Source of the DNA: Skeletonema tropicum
Taxonomy: Eukaryota > Bacillariophyta > Thalassiosirophyceae > Thalassiosirales > Thalassiosiraceae
Assembly: GCA_037178625.1 (NCBI GenBank)
Contig: CM074131.1
Span: forward strand, 496,001 to 560,000
Length of the DNA stretch: 64,000 bases
Direction: 5' to 3'
Positions within the stretch are counted from its first letter, which is position 1; each line of letters starts with the position of its first letter. The notes under the pieces are model-generated. The model saw only the letters and a list, made by a program, of their open reading frames with translations. It was not told the DNA's origin and ran no database searches. This document shows, one piece after another, positions 10,268 through 19,912 of the stretch. Both the position numbers and the translations under genes were made by a program.

Positions 10268-12202
10268 CTAGATATCATTATTTGTTGCAAATGGTAACAT
10301 CTCTGCTGAGTACTTCCAACGAGTGCTTCCAGCGTTACTTTCTCTAATGAGGACTCCTATATCTACATTCACATGCGCATCGTAAAACTCATCGTTATCA
10401 AGTGGATCTAAAAGAATCTTCGCCAGATCCAAAAGTCCAGCGTAGAACAAAGTCAGCAGACCCACCGCGGGGATGCTCCACATGCCTGGAGCGAAAAGTA
10501 TTGTGAGTGTTTGAGCAAAGCGATAAAAGGATCAATACTTTGAGCGACTTACCTAGCTCAGAGTACAATGCAAAAGGAGCAATCAATAGGAAACTGTCGA
10601 CAAGGACCTGGACGAAATGTGCGTATGCCAATGGTATGCGTCCATCCAGCTGATCACCTATACCTGCGAATGTACCACGGAGATCTTTCAAACAGATGTA
10701 AAAGTATGAGCTGAGAGCTTGATTTGTCAATATCATCGAAATTTCTTGTAGAATATAGCTGTCAAGCTCTTACCACATATTTTGTGAAACAGCAAGGCTC
10801 GGAGAGCACGATCTTTAGGGAGAGTATCGTCCTTCATTGCTGTCAGGCATTTGACCAGTATCCAAGTTAGGCAAGAATATGGTAAACACTTGCCACCGTT
10901 GCTGGAACTCAGACTGGTTAAAGTGTTATATTCTTGTCGGCTCATAATCCCACGGCTGAGCATCCGACTCATTCCTCTGCTTGTAGACAGGACTTGGAAT
11001 TTCTTGGAGTAATTTGCCCAGCAGAACAAATGAAATAGTCGAGTGTAATTTGCAATATCGTCCAAGAGAACCTTCCCCCTCTTGGTGAACATGCCTTGAT
11101 CATCTCTTTCAACTGTAGATGCAACCAATAATCCAATGTCACTCATTCTCCCTTGGATCTTCCTCGTGGTATCATACATATTTCTCCATAGAGTGTATGC
11201 TTGACTCAAAAAGAACGTCAAAATGAATGTGGTGATAGACATGAGATAATGCCACAGCTTTGCCAGCGGAACAAGCCTAGAAATAACTGGAAAATGTGGA
11301 TCTGGTATCTGTCCCGGAGCCCAAGTTGGACGACATGAGAACCGGATAGCGGCAACGAAACAAGTAGATAATAGCATGCTCGCAGCAGCAGCCTCCCATG
11401 CTTGTTGAAGAATGGTGCCATGCCATCGCCCCCACAACCAGCGACGGCTTGGCTTAAATTGTCGTATTATATCTCCCCCATAACGTGTTTTGACTCCGCT
11501 GATTTTATCAATCACATTGTCGATTTCATGAATTTCAACCTTGATATCCTCTGCTTTTACGAGCGGTCCTGTCATAAAATACTTGAACGACGCTCGGTCA
11601 AGACGGAAGGCTACTACATTCGTCTTTGCTACAACCGTAGTTGCCCGATCCTTATCCATAAGTAACGCCAACTCGCCCACCATTGCAGGAGGTCTCATCG
11701 TGCCATAAATCTCGTCCATCAATTGTCCATCTATTGAAGTTGAACACTCTCCCTCTTTCAGAATCAACATGTAATCTTTATCCGTATCCCCCTGACAGAA
11801 TATTACGTCTCCCTTCCTGTATTCGACTTTGTCAAATGCAGATGCCAAATCGATAATAGAACCCTGTCTTACCACATCTTGGAATAGAACATTTGTTCTT
11901 AGCACACTTTCAATATAGGCACGTTCATCTTCTGTACGTTCAATACGTGCGGGCTGTGCTCTATCGTTATTGTCGAGATCGAAGTTTCGTGAAGAAAATA
12001 GCGCTACGGATTGGGAAGAATCAATAGGTTTGGATCTGATAATAGAAGTAGTAGCTCTTGTGAACACGTGTTGCGATGAGAAGCGTATGATTTGTCCGCT
12101 TTGAAATGCATCGGCAAGATTGTTGGGGTTGGCGGCGTAGGAAATAAGAACGAGGATGATCCTCGCTGCAACTGATCGTATTACTGTGGCACCTTTCGCC
12201 AT
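10268..12202 (-). CDS. Cyclic-nucleotide-binding domain fused to a bestrophin-type anion channel, probably plastid-targeted
   Basis: Three exons on the minus strand: 12202-10774, 10717-10553 and 10485-10268, giving 603 residues. The introns are 56 and 67 bases. The first acceptor is uncertain, because an AAG 27 bases earlier also keeps frame but would give a 29-base intron. Residues 1-32 form a signal peptide ending ADAFQ, an ASAF-like plastid presequence. Residues ~98-215 are a cNMP-binding domain, with a phosphate-binding cassette VGELALLMDKDRATTV that keeps the conserved Glu and Arg. Then come hydrophobic helices and bestrophin-family blocks: LWRNMYDTTRKIQGRM, DQLDGRIPLAYAHFVQVLVD, and a C-terminal DPLDNDEFYDAHVNVD matching the acidic cluster after the last channel helix. 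Bestrophins are chloride/bicarbonate channels; in algae several act in thylakoids. Gating of this one by cyclic nucleotide is inference from the fusion. Confidence 0.85.
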
Positions 12203-12743
12203 CGGCTCACTGCCTTATTAAACCTAACAGTGTAATAGTAATAGAAATTTAAAATGCGTCTGGTGGGCCCTCTAAGAGGCGACATAATGGTAAATATGGA
12301 ACATCATGGCGGTGGGTGCTTGGCTTCTTGACTTCTTGTGCATTGTGCATCTTGTACATAGGTTGGTGTTCGGGTCGGCACAACGATTTCGCTTCGTGTA
12401 AAACGCGGATCGCGTACAAACCCCTTTTAGGGGGGTTTCGGGGGCTATCAAGACCGATTTTACTTACTTTTGTATTTATGAGGGCCGCCCTCTGAAAAAG
12501 CCCCCGACAGAGCCCAATCACCCACACCTCATCACCAGCCATGGCCGATTCAGGGCCTAGAAGAATGGGCTGCGTATCGCAGACAGACCACTCATATCAT
12601 CCCGTTTGTTCTTCTTCTATGTACGACAGGTACAGTAGATTCGAAGTACGTACAGTTAGCTAGTAGCAAAATTCAAAATTCAAAATCGGTCTCATGTCGG
12701 AAGGCTTGCCGCACGCACTCTCTTTTGCTTTGTACAAACATTT
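12203..12743. other. Divergent upstream region
   Basis: The 5' region of the bestrophin-fusion gene and of the weak gene at 12744. The stretch 12188-12235, which spans the bestrophin start codon, recurs at about 19279-19330 and 23650-23703. A minus-strand frame at 12249-12542 has no recognisable content and is not called. Confidence 0.5.
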
Positions 12744-13663
12744 ATGACAATGCCAACGGCTCTTACACATCGAGCCAGCATCAAACACTGCACACGTAAT
12801 TCGCCGACGTCAATCCTGTCTGTGCGTCAATATGGCGGTCACACCCGAGCCATGTCCGATGGGGGTCTGGATGACAGAGAGGTGATGAGACTTTACAGAA
12901 ATGAAGCATCCCCGGGGAATATGCACTTTGAATTTGGTCGAGATGTAGGTGCTCCTATGCCCTACAAACAGCACCGATTTGTCTACATATCGCCAGAGGG
13001 CACCAAAGCGCACTTCGGTGACATAACGTTACTGATTTGGTCAAGAATGTGTCATTACTTTAGCAACAACACTATCCAAACTGATGCCGCCGCCGATGAT
13101 AAAGACACCACCACCTTCCGTCAACATTATTTACACAGGAACGTATGAAACAAAACCTTCGTTCTTGTTTCAAGGATGGAAAACATCTTGTGATGCACAA
13201 CTCATCCATCCACTCCAAATTTGTATCATTGTGTCAGTCCCCCTCGATGAATTTCCGGCAAGATGCGATAGAGGAAGTGTACCAAATTATTCTTCGGAAG
13301 ATGATCCACTCTAGGTTTGCAGTTGTATTTCGTCGGTGGAAGGAACAACATTGTCAAAAGCATGACATGTCTCCGCGATCAAATTTGAAAGCATGCGTGG
13401 ACAAGAACAAGAAGAGCAAAGAGACCAAACAACCGGCAACCCCACATCCCGCAGGCGTTGAGAGGAAGCTCAGCAACGAAAATAAGAGACCAGCAACACC
13501 GCATCCCGCTCCAGCAGGCGTCGACAAGAACAAGAAGAGCAGAGAGACCAAGCGAGAGGCAACCCCAAATCCCGCAGGGTCGAAGACGAGCAACGATACG
13601 AAGAGACCAGCAGCACCACACCCCAATGCTCAAATTGATGTTAAAAGATTGAAAACAAGTTAG
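12744..13663 (+). CDS. Hypothetical lysine-rich repeat protein (tentative two-exon model)
   Basis: The proposed exons are 12744-12944 and 13139-13663, joined in phase 0 across a GTAGGT...TTACACAG intron, giving 241 residues. The 3' exon is the more convincing part. It ends in a basic low-complexity tail in which a ~25-residue unit built on KKS.ETK..ATPHPAG recurs about four times: KQPATPHPAG, KRPATPHPAP, KREATPNPAG, KRPAAPHPN. This composition resembles linker-histone-like tails. Just before it, MIHSRFAVVFRRWKEQ is helical. The first exon (SDGGLDDREVMRLYRNE) matches nothing I recognise. Other intron choices are possible, and the two parts may not belong to one gene. No function can be assigned. 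Confidence 0.35.
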
Positions 13664-14980
13664 TGATTACAATAACACAAGTGGCATTGCGTCATGTACA
13701 CTCTTGAACTCACCCTCTCTCTAAGTAGTATCTTGTGTTCAAAATTAGTTTTACGGAATACCCACTGCAATTAACACCCCCCCCCCCCTCTTCGAGGCAC
13801 CAACGCAGATTCACTACTCTCCAATACTAAGTAATGAAGAACCAGTCATTAGTTGTTGCTGGGATGCGTCAACATGGGCTGTAGAAATAATAATGATCCC
13901 AACACCCACACATTGTTTTTGCACCATTACTTGTCACTGTAAAACGGCCGCCATTAATAAATAACAAGCATCATCGAGCAGAATATTTCACCAATAGTGG
14001 ATATTATTTTTGATGTCGGTTCGGCGGAGTTGTTCGGTGTTCGTCGACGGCGATGGTGTAGTCGTTGACATGGTGGGAATATAATTGCATCATCCGACCA
14101 ACTCGACGATGATGGTTATGTTCATAGTCATTTTCACAACAGACGATGCCCAATTAGGAAAATAAACGGCGGTTCGGAGATCCTATGCCACAATAGGGGA
14201 GGGGAATGTCGATTATTAGCCTAATAGAAGCATATTCATTGACCTCATTTTTACTAGTAGTCCACCATGGTGAAGGCATTTTGATGGATTTTCAGAGGTG
14301 GGGGCCTCATGGGTGATGTGATTGAAGAACAAACAACTTACTATTAGGGGACCACCCAAAACAGCCTTTCTTGCATTGCATATCTAGATTTTTCTTCTAC
14401 CAAAATCAAATAGGGGATAACCTAATCAAATCGATACGCAGCCCATTCTTTTATGTGCCCTGGGCCGATTTGCCTCTATCAGCATCATCTCCTACATTAC
14501 GTCAAAGAAATCAGAATTACCAAGCAAAAAACAAGCGCAACTCGTATCGTATATATTGCGTCAACGTTTGCGCGCCATGGTATAGTTGTGTGTTGCTATT
14601 ACTCTCTAATATATGCTCATAAATAGTCAGATTTATACCACCAAAAATACTGGTTTTTATAGCTTGGGGCATATAGAATCTACATTAGATGATATTCGAC
14701 CTCAACTACTGCTCAGCATCGCCATCGATAAGTATCAGAAGGGTAATGCAACGCTGTATGCGGCTTGTATCTGTTCTATTATTGCGAATCTGTGGTTCAT
14801 GTCTACATGTGCAAAATCAATCTGAGCGTACAGTTGAAGTGAAGGATTGTTCTTGGCACATTCCCTTCGTACACAAACAGCATATAAAATTGACATGCTC
14901 TAGTCAGACCATATTGGAAGGAGATCCGCATATTCAACTGACGTGAATAGTCGCCAATCTCATAAAAGGAAGAATGGCCC
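13664..14980. other. Non-coding spacer
   Basis: No gene recognised. A run of 13 or so C residues occurs near 13776-13789. Short plus-strand frames at 14371-14946 are AT-rich and lack coding character. Confidence 0.5.
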
Positions 14981-15722
14981 GTCAAATTTAGGCTTGTCAG
15001 CAGTAGCCCGTCAAAATACCAATTCGTCTCTAACAATGTGACTACAGCAATAAAACGTGTTTAGTGGCCCATCATACTTGGTAGTGATAGTATAAAAGGA
15101 CATTGTCACTGATCAGACGAAGGGCATTGATAGGAGTGTTGCTACAACCTCATAGGTGACCAGGTGTGACTGAATTTGGGCTTGCCAACAGCAGCACGTT
15201 CAATCACCATTTCGTATCTAACGCTGTCAGTATGGCAGTTAGCCGTGTTTGGTGGACCATTCTACTTGGTATTGATAGTATATAAGCACATTGCCACTGC
15301 TCAGACGAACTGTGTTGATGGAACTGATGCGGCGAAGCTTTTAGCCGCACCAGTGCGGCTCAAATTGGACTGGCAAGCATCAGCAGCATGCAACCACCAT
15401 TTCGTATCAAGCGCTGTTAGTATGGCAATAAAACGTGTTTAGTGCCCCATTACACTTGGTGGTGATAGTATAGAAGCATAATGCCACTGCTCATGCGCAT
15501 TGTATTGATAGAAGTGATGTTGCAACCTTGTTGGCCCTGGTGCGGACGAGCTTGGGCTGGCTTGAAGCACTACAATTGGTCGCCATTCTGTGTCTAACGC
15601 TGTCAGTATGGCAAGGAGCCGCGTTGAGTGGCCCATTATACATCATGATGATAGTATAGAAGTATATCAATACTGCTCAGACGAAATGCATCGATAAAAG
15701 TGATGCCACGAACCATTTGAGT
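14981..15722. repeat. Degenerate ~188-bp tandem repeat, about four units
   Basis: A landmark of the form 'cgtgtttagtggcccat' recurs at about 15056, 15244, 15434 and 15620, giving periods of about 188, 190 and 187 bases. Each unit also contains 'attcgtctctaac/atttcgtatctaac', 'ggtagtgatagtataaaagg' and 'cactgctcagacgaa' type blocks in the same order. Divergence between units is considerable. No reading frame is conserved across units. It is a satellite- or minisatellite-like array of near-nucleosomal period. Confidence 0.8.
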
Positions 15723-16352
15723 ACGATTCTGCGTAATTTGTTGTATGTATTCCATTTAGCGTTATAGCTATCATGTAATGGGACGATTATCCTCGTGTAG
15801 ATGTAATACCAATAAAGCCGGTCATCCTTATTGATTCATATCATCGAGCGATGCGTCCACTTTGTGTTTGTTTGTTGCATAATACATTCTTGGCAGTCGT
15901 ATTGTGTCATGATGATGCTGTATCTGTGCTGATTGTATATTTCACATTCTTACATGATATAATTGATTGTCATCATCCCACATCATTAGAAGCATCAAGC
16001 CAAGGTAGCATCCGCTGCCAATTGCTCATATACGGCGGAAATGATTGAGTTCATTGCTGTATGTGCATTATTCATTTCAGTAGTGTGATTCTCCTCTTGA
16101 TTTTGTGCGTATTCGGCCCGTCGTGACATGGTTGGTATGGCACCAACGAGCTTGTCCCATCATTCTCTGCGGTTACGAACTAATACGAAGTTGCGTTCGG
16201 ACTTGTATGCGGCAGGAATGAGTCGAGTAGGAAAGATACTTCATCAACTGGCATGATTGGTGCCGACTTTGACTGCTGCCGATGGACACTCTCTACGGAG
16301 AATCATGAGAGTACAGCACCAGAACCGTACAATTAAGGTGGATAAGGTTGTT

Positions 16353-16425
16353 GTTTACATATGACCGCTTGCACACTGCTTCGACATACCATGTAGAAGC
16401 TAGTCGTAAGTGGTCATATGTAAAC
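16353..16425. repeat. Inverted repeat (18-base arms)
   Basis: 'gtttacatatgaccgctt' at 16353-16370 pairs with 'aagtggtcatatgtaaac' at 16408-16425, one mismatch, with a 37-base loop. It may be the two ends of a very small element; no ORF. Confidence 0.6.
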
Positions 16426-16639
16426 TCCAAGTATTGCAGCCACTGTCAATGAAGATCAGTCGTTTACTTCCTCAGCTTCGTTGCAAGTCAAAAAGAGAAG
16501 CCCTTGCTTTTGCCAAATTTGTCTAGCTTTGGATTCGTAAGTAGGAGGTATCGTAAGTTACAGTACCTAGAAATTACAGTAGAAAAAAAGCCAGGATGCC
16601 CGCTCCGAAATCGTTGTGTCGGGTCGGCTCTACACTCTA

Positions 16640-16755
16640 CAACATCATAAGGTCTTCTGTCATACATGGGAGTCCTCTTCAGAGGGACTCTCTCAGCACT
16701 TGTGCTGAGTCCTCCAAGTGACTCAGACAGGTGTCTGAAGATCCTATGTAGGGTG
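16640..16755 (+). repeat. MITE family copy (related to 39833-39947)
   Basis: It shares the core 'tcttctgtca.acatgggag', 'tcctcttcagagggactct' and the right end 'gactcagacaggtgtctgaa' followed by 'gatcctatgtagggtg' with the element at 39833-39947. The left terminal repeat is eroded here. An internal 'ctcagcacttgtgctgag' palindrome is intact in this copy. Confidence 0.7.
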
Positions 16756-16817
16756 GGGTCGGCTAAAAGATATTTACGCTTCTCTTTCTCAATTTTTACT
16801 GTCGCACCGAGAATCAC

Positions 16818-16922
16818 AAAGACAGGCGCAAATAAAAAGAGCCAGCGCCAGGGCATTTCTGTCAGCAGGCTTACTACATCGTACTTATTTGCCCTGGCTC
16901 TTTTTATTTGCACCTGTCTTCG
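16818..16922. repeat. Inverted repeat with ~28-base arms
   Basis: The arm 16818-16845, containing 'gcaaataaaaagagccag', is nearly the reverse complement of 16893-16922; the loop is about 47 bases. It sits just downstream of the MITE copy. It could form a strong hairpin or be a small palindromic element. No ORF. Confidence 0.7.
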
Positions 16923-17065
16923 CCTTGATTGTAAAAAATCCAAGAAACGGACAACACAAGCGCATTTGCATTATTTACTTGGTCTTTTTAACGACCGGCA
17001 TCTGATTAACTTTGTATTTATTTATCGACCTACAGTAAGTACATGTACATACTCTAACTCTAAAT

Positions 17066-17712
17066 CTGGAGCATTTGGACTCGGAATTTACTGAACGTCT
17101 TGATCTTGATGAGCTTGTGGATGTAGAGAACCTAATTTACCCAAAAGTGATGGGAATCAACACGAAGCCTTTCTTGATACCTTTCACTCTCATGTGAGTG
17201 ATGATGGATTTGCTTTGCTTCTTCGGGACGTTTTGATTTTGATTGGGTGGCATCTGATCTTGATCGATCCTTCTGTCTCACAAGGACTAGAGCTAGGCCT
17301 GATTGATATATATTTCATTTCTTGTATAACAATGAAATCATCCCTGCTCTCCTCCAAAATGAGAAGATGATGTTGCGTTTGGAACATCACATCCGCTATT
17401 TTCTCGAGAAAGAATTCAACTTCAACGAAGACGCATTTGAATGTCGTGGTCTAGTTTAGCCCTCAAGGACCTGCTTGTTCCTGAGTTGGGAAGCTACTCT
17501 GACTCTGACTTTCTAAAATTGGAACATACTGCCCTGACGAGCCTTTGCCTTAGTGTAAGTAGGGAGCTTTCTTTTTCTTCCTTATTCATGTTATGTACAA
17601 AAACAACTTTCAATCTTGCTCTTGCTCTTTTTGTAGCTGGAATGGCTTTACCTGGCTGTGAAGGTGAAGATCAATTAGCAGCGAATAATGATAAGTTTCA
17701 ATCAGTGAGTAA
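17066..17712 (+). pseudogene. Decayed copy of the CotH gene (5' segment)
   Basis: The sequence repeats the CotH gene in order, at high identity: 'atctggagcatttggactcg' matches 20764 onward, then the text jumps across a deletion of roughly 200 bases to the segment matching 21010-21600, including the donor and acceptor of the CotH intron and the sequence encoding LPGCE.EDQLAANNDKFQS. Small insertions and frameshifts break every frame, for example extra bases in the ELGSYSDSDFL region. It ends at about 17712, where unrelated retroelement sequence begins. The same duplication resumes at 18853. Confidence 0.8.
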
Positions 17713-17799
17713 AGGTAAAGCGAGGCGACCGAATGGCCCCAGTACCAGTACTATTTCTATTTCTCATGGCAGCACTTGTGGAGATCATAGATAGACAAA

Positions 17800-18399
17800 G
17801 TGTGGGCACACAATCAGATCGAATGTATCGAACTTTGTAGAGAATCAGATGAAACATATGAAGCAGGCCAAATCTTCAACCACAATATCAAAAAGTGCAA
17901 CGCCTCAGCGAGTCTTGTCCGCTTTAGAATCAACGAAACGTATTACGTCGATGACATCGCCTCTTTATTCCGCTCTAGAAGAGATCTCACCGTAGGAATG
18001 CCCATCATCCAAAGTATACTATCGGATCTGGGCATGGAAATGCACGTAGGCAAGATAATAGAAGGAACACGGAGCAAATCAAAGACTGAATGCATCTGAA
18101 GATGAGAGTAGAGGATATGACCCGGAAGGTTTAGGCCACAATCCCAAAGACAAAGACTCACTAGCCATCTTTGGTCTTGTAAGAGGAGCTGTATGGATGG
18201 ATATCAAAGCTGAATTCAGACGACTCTCACGCCTATACCATCCCGACAAACACAACCCTACAAGAACCAACATGACAAACGAAGATGCCAAAACCTTCTT
18301 TCAGCTCTTCAACAATGCAAGAGACTTTCTAGTAGAACACTATAGACGTACTGGGGACACATGTAACAACAACGACTTGAGAGTGAGAACTCTTTAAAC
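17800..18399 (+). mobile_element. Retroelement fragment: reverse transcriptase YVDD segment and J-domain
   Basis: A frame at 17800-18099 encodes RFRINETYYVDDIASLF and IQSILSDLGMEMHVGK, followed by SKSKTECI. The YVDD box, the following helix and the SKTEC motif are a reverse-transcriptase palm/thumb fragment. After a one-base frame change, 18101-18397 encodes LAIFGLVRGAVWMDIKAEF, YHPDKHNP and MTNEDAKTFFQLFNNARDFL, a J-domain with the HPD tripeptide. In the retroelement families of diatoms I recall J-domains with this ending, so the two pieces may come from one polyprotein; that is inference. No complete RT, endonuclease or LTR is present. It lies inside the CotH duplicate, splitting it in two. 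Confidence 0.7.
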
Positions 18400-18852
18400 A
18401 TCTATTGAAATTGAAATGATCTAAGCTACTTTGCGTAGCTCAGAGGCATTGGAGGAGCTGAGGAGGCAGCGAGTAAAGTTGTTGACGAAGGAACGCATCA
18501 GGCTTTACGAACAGCTTGGAGGGCCTAGGCCTGCCACAAGTCAAGCTGCAACTCTAAAGTTCTAAAGATCTATCCCTGTCGGTGCAGAATGGGTCCCCTA
18601 CAGATCTAGATACGGCAAAAGAGTAAGAGTACCCATTGAGACCATCATAGGTCGGCTAATCCTATAAACTGTGGTCCTCTACTGCGTAATGGCATGAGGA
18701 TTGAAAAAGGCTCAGATGCATGGAAACATGAGCATCTGCATCACACTTGAATGTCGGGAAAAGCCTTTTGTGAAACAACACCTTTTATAGTCGAGGGCGA
18801 CGTTAAGCCCAATCTATCATTTTGAATTAAGTCATAGATCTAAGCGTGGTAT
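18400..18852. other. Non-coding sequence inside the split duplicate
   Basis: No gene recognised. It probably belongs to the retroelement insertion, because CotH-like sequence ends before it and resumes after it. A short AGCTAC...GTAGCT hairpin lies near 18423-18440. Confidence 0.45.
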
Positions 18853-19365
18853 AGCTGAAGAACTCACTCACTCACACACTGCGGAGAAGATCCAGCAGAT
18901 CTACCGTCTCCTACTCCTCTCGCGACTAACAATATCGATGCAGACGGTGATGTCTATGTCTATGTCTTTTGACTCTTTACAAAGATAACCTCCTTATCGA
19001 CTTGGTGTTAGAATATGAGCCGTGGAAGGAAATTTGACGGTACTTCGTTGGACAAGCTGATTTGCAAGCACCCTAGTGATCGCTTCATATTGTTAGGTGC
19101 TTTCAGCGGCTAAGTAGCAACTGGGTATTTTGTGGCTCGCTAGAGAGGATGGTGTTCTTCTCGTAAATGCTTGGCCTATGTTGGCGTGGCCCACGACTTC
19201 GGAAAAGTTGGAAATGCTGCTTAGTAATTACTTAGTGTCGAGAGAAAGTGAAGATTAGAAAGAATAATAGAATTATTATTACTGTGGCACCTTTCGCCAT
19301 TAACTCCCTGTCTTATTGAACCTAACAATATTGTGGATGGTGTGCTTGGCCTGCCGTCGCCGGGC
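18853..19365 (+). pseudogene. Decayed copy of the CotH gene (3' end and 3' flank)
   Basis: From 'cactgcggagaagatccagc' onward this matches 23090-23760 in the same orientation, covering the end of the LTD domain, a shrunken remnant of the dockerin-coding part, the stop region 'ggcggctaagtagcaactgg'-like, and about 250 bases of downstream flank. Internal deletions remove most of the dockerin segment, and a 'tctatgtctatgtc' duplication disrupts the frame. It lacks the transposon found in the other copy, consistent with that insertion being later or with the segment having been deleted here. Confidence 0.75.
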
Positions 19366-19912
19366 TGTGTCAAAAAGAACTCCTCTTTTTTCGGTCGGTC
19401 GGCTAAAAAGATACGCTTCTCTTTCTCAAAATTGAAATTGAAATTGAACTTGTAATTGAAATTTTGACTGTCGTACCGAGAAGCGAATTGTCTCAGTTGC
19501 TCCGGATGCCACATGCCTCCGCTTCACTCCTACTTATTACTTACTACTTAACTACTTATTGTTGCCGCTTTGGATCTGCTGGTCATTAATCGTGCCCAAT
19601 GAATGGGGAAGAATTCCAGCATAAGTTGCGACTGGTCATTCTTTCTTAGTTGCCCAGTTACTTAGAGTTGCCCGGGCTACTTATCTCTATCTCTCTAGAG
19701 AGCTGACGAGCTGCCAGCTGGCCAGCAGCGTTTACGTCCTTTTTCCATTTACATCTCATCATTGTAGATGCATTGCTGAAATGTCCTACCTGGCCAGTCA
19801 GATCAAACTTCTCTCTAGAGGTAGAGGGACTATCTGCTCTATCCTAAAAACATAAGTGCAATTCAGGCTCATAATTTCAAGCACCAAAACTCCGGACTCC
19901 GAAACGGAAGCA
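19366..19912. other. Upstream region of the CotH gene
   Basis: No gene. At 19398-19486 a block ('gtcggctaaaaagatacgct' ... 'gactgtcgtaccgagaa') repeats 16758-16812 upstream of the decayed copy, so the duplication includes 5' flank. An (attgaa)n-like stretch occurs near 19430-19462. Confidence 0.5.

Larger units (their letters stand above)
15723..17065. other. Repeat-rich spacer before the CotH pseudogene
   Basis: No gene recognised. It contains inverted repeats at 16353-16425 and 16818-16922, a MITE copy at 16640-16755, and at 16758-16812 a block shared with 19398-19486. A plus-strand frame at 16666-17094 reads through these repeats and is not called. Confidence 0.55.

Noticed and set aside
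12249..12542. A 97-residue minus-strand frame upstream of the bestrophin gene
   Set aside because: No motif, no homologous look, and it lies in the promoter region.
14981..15722. Possible CRISPR array
   Set aside because: The units are contiguous ~188-bp degenerate tandem repeats without spacers, in a eukaryotic setting.
16666..17094. A 142-residue plus-strand frame
   Set aside because: Translates a MITE, a hairpin and the beginning of the CotH duplicate; no shared protein signal.
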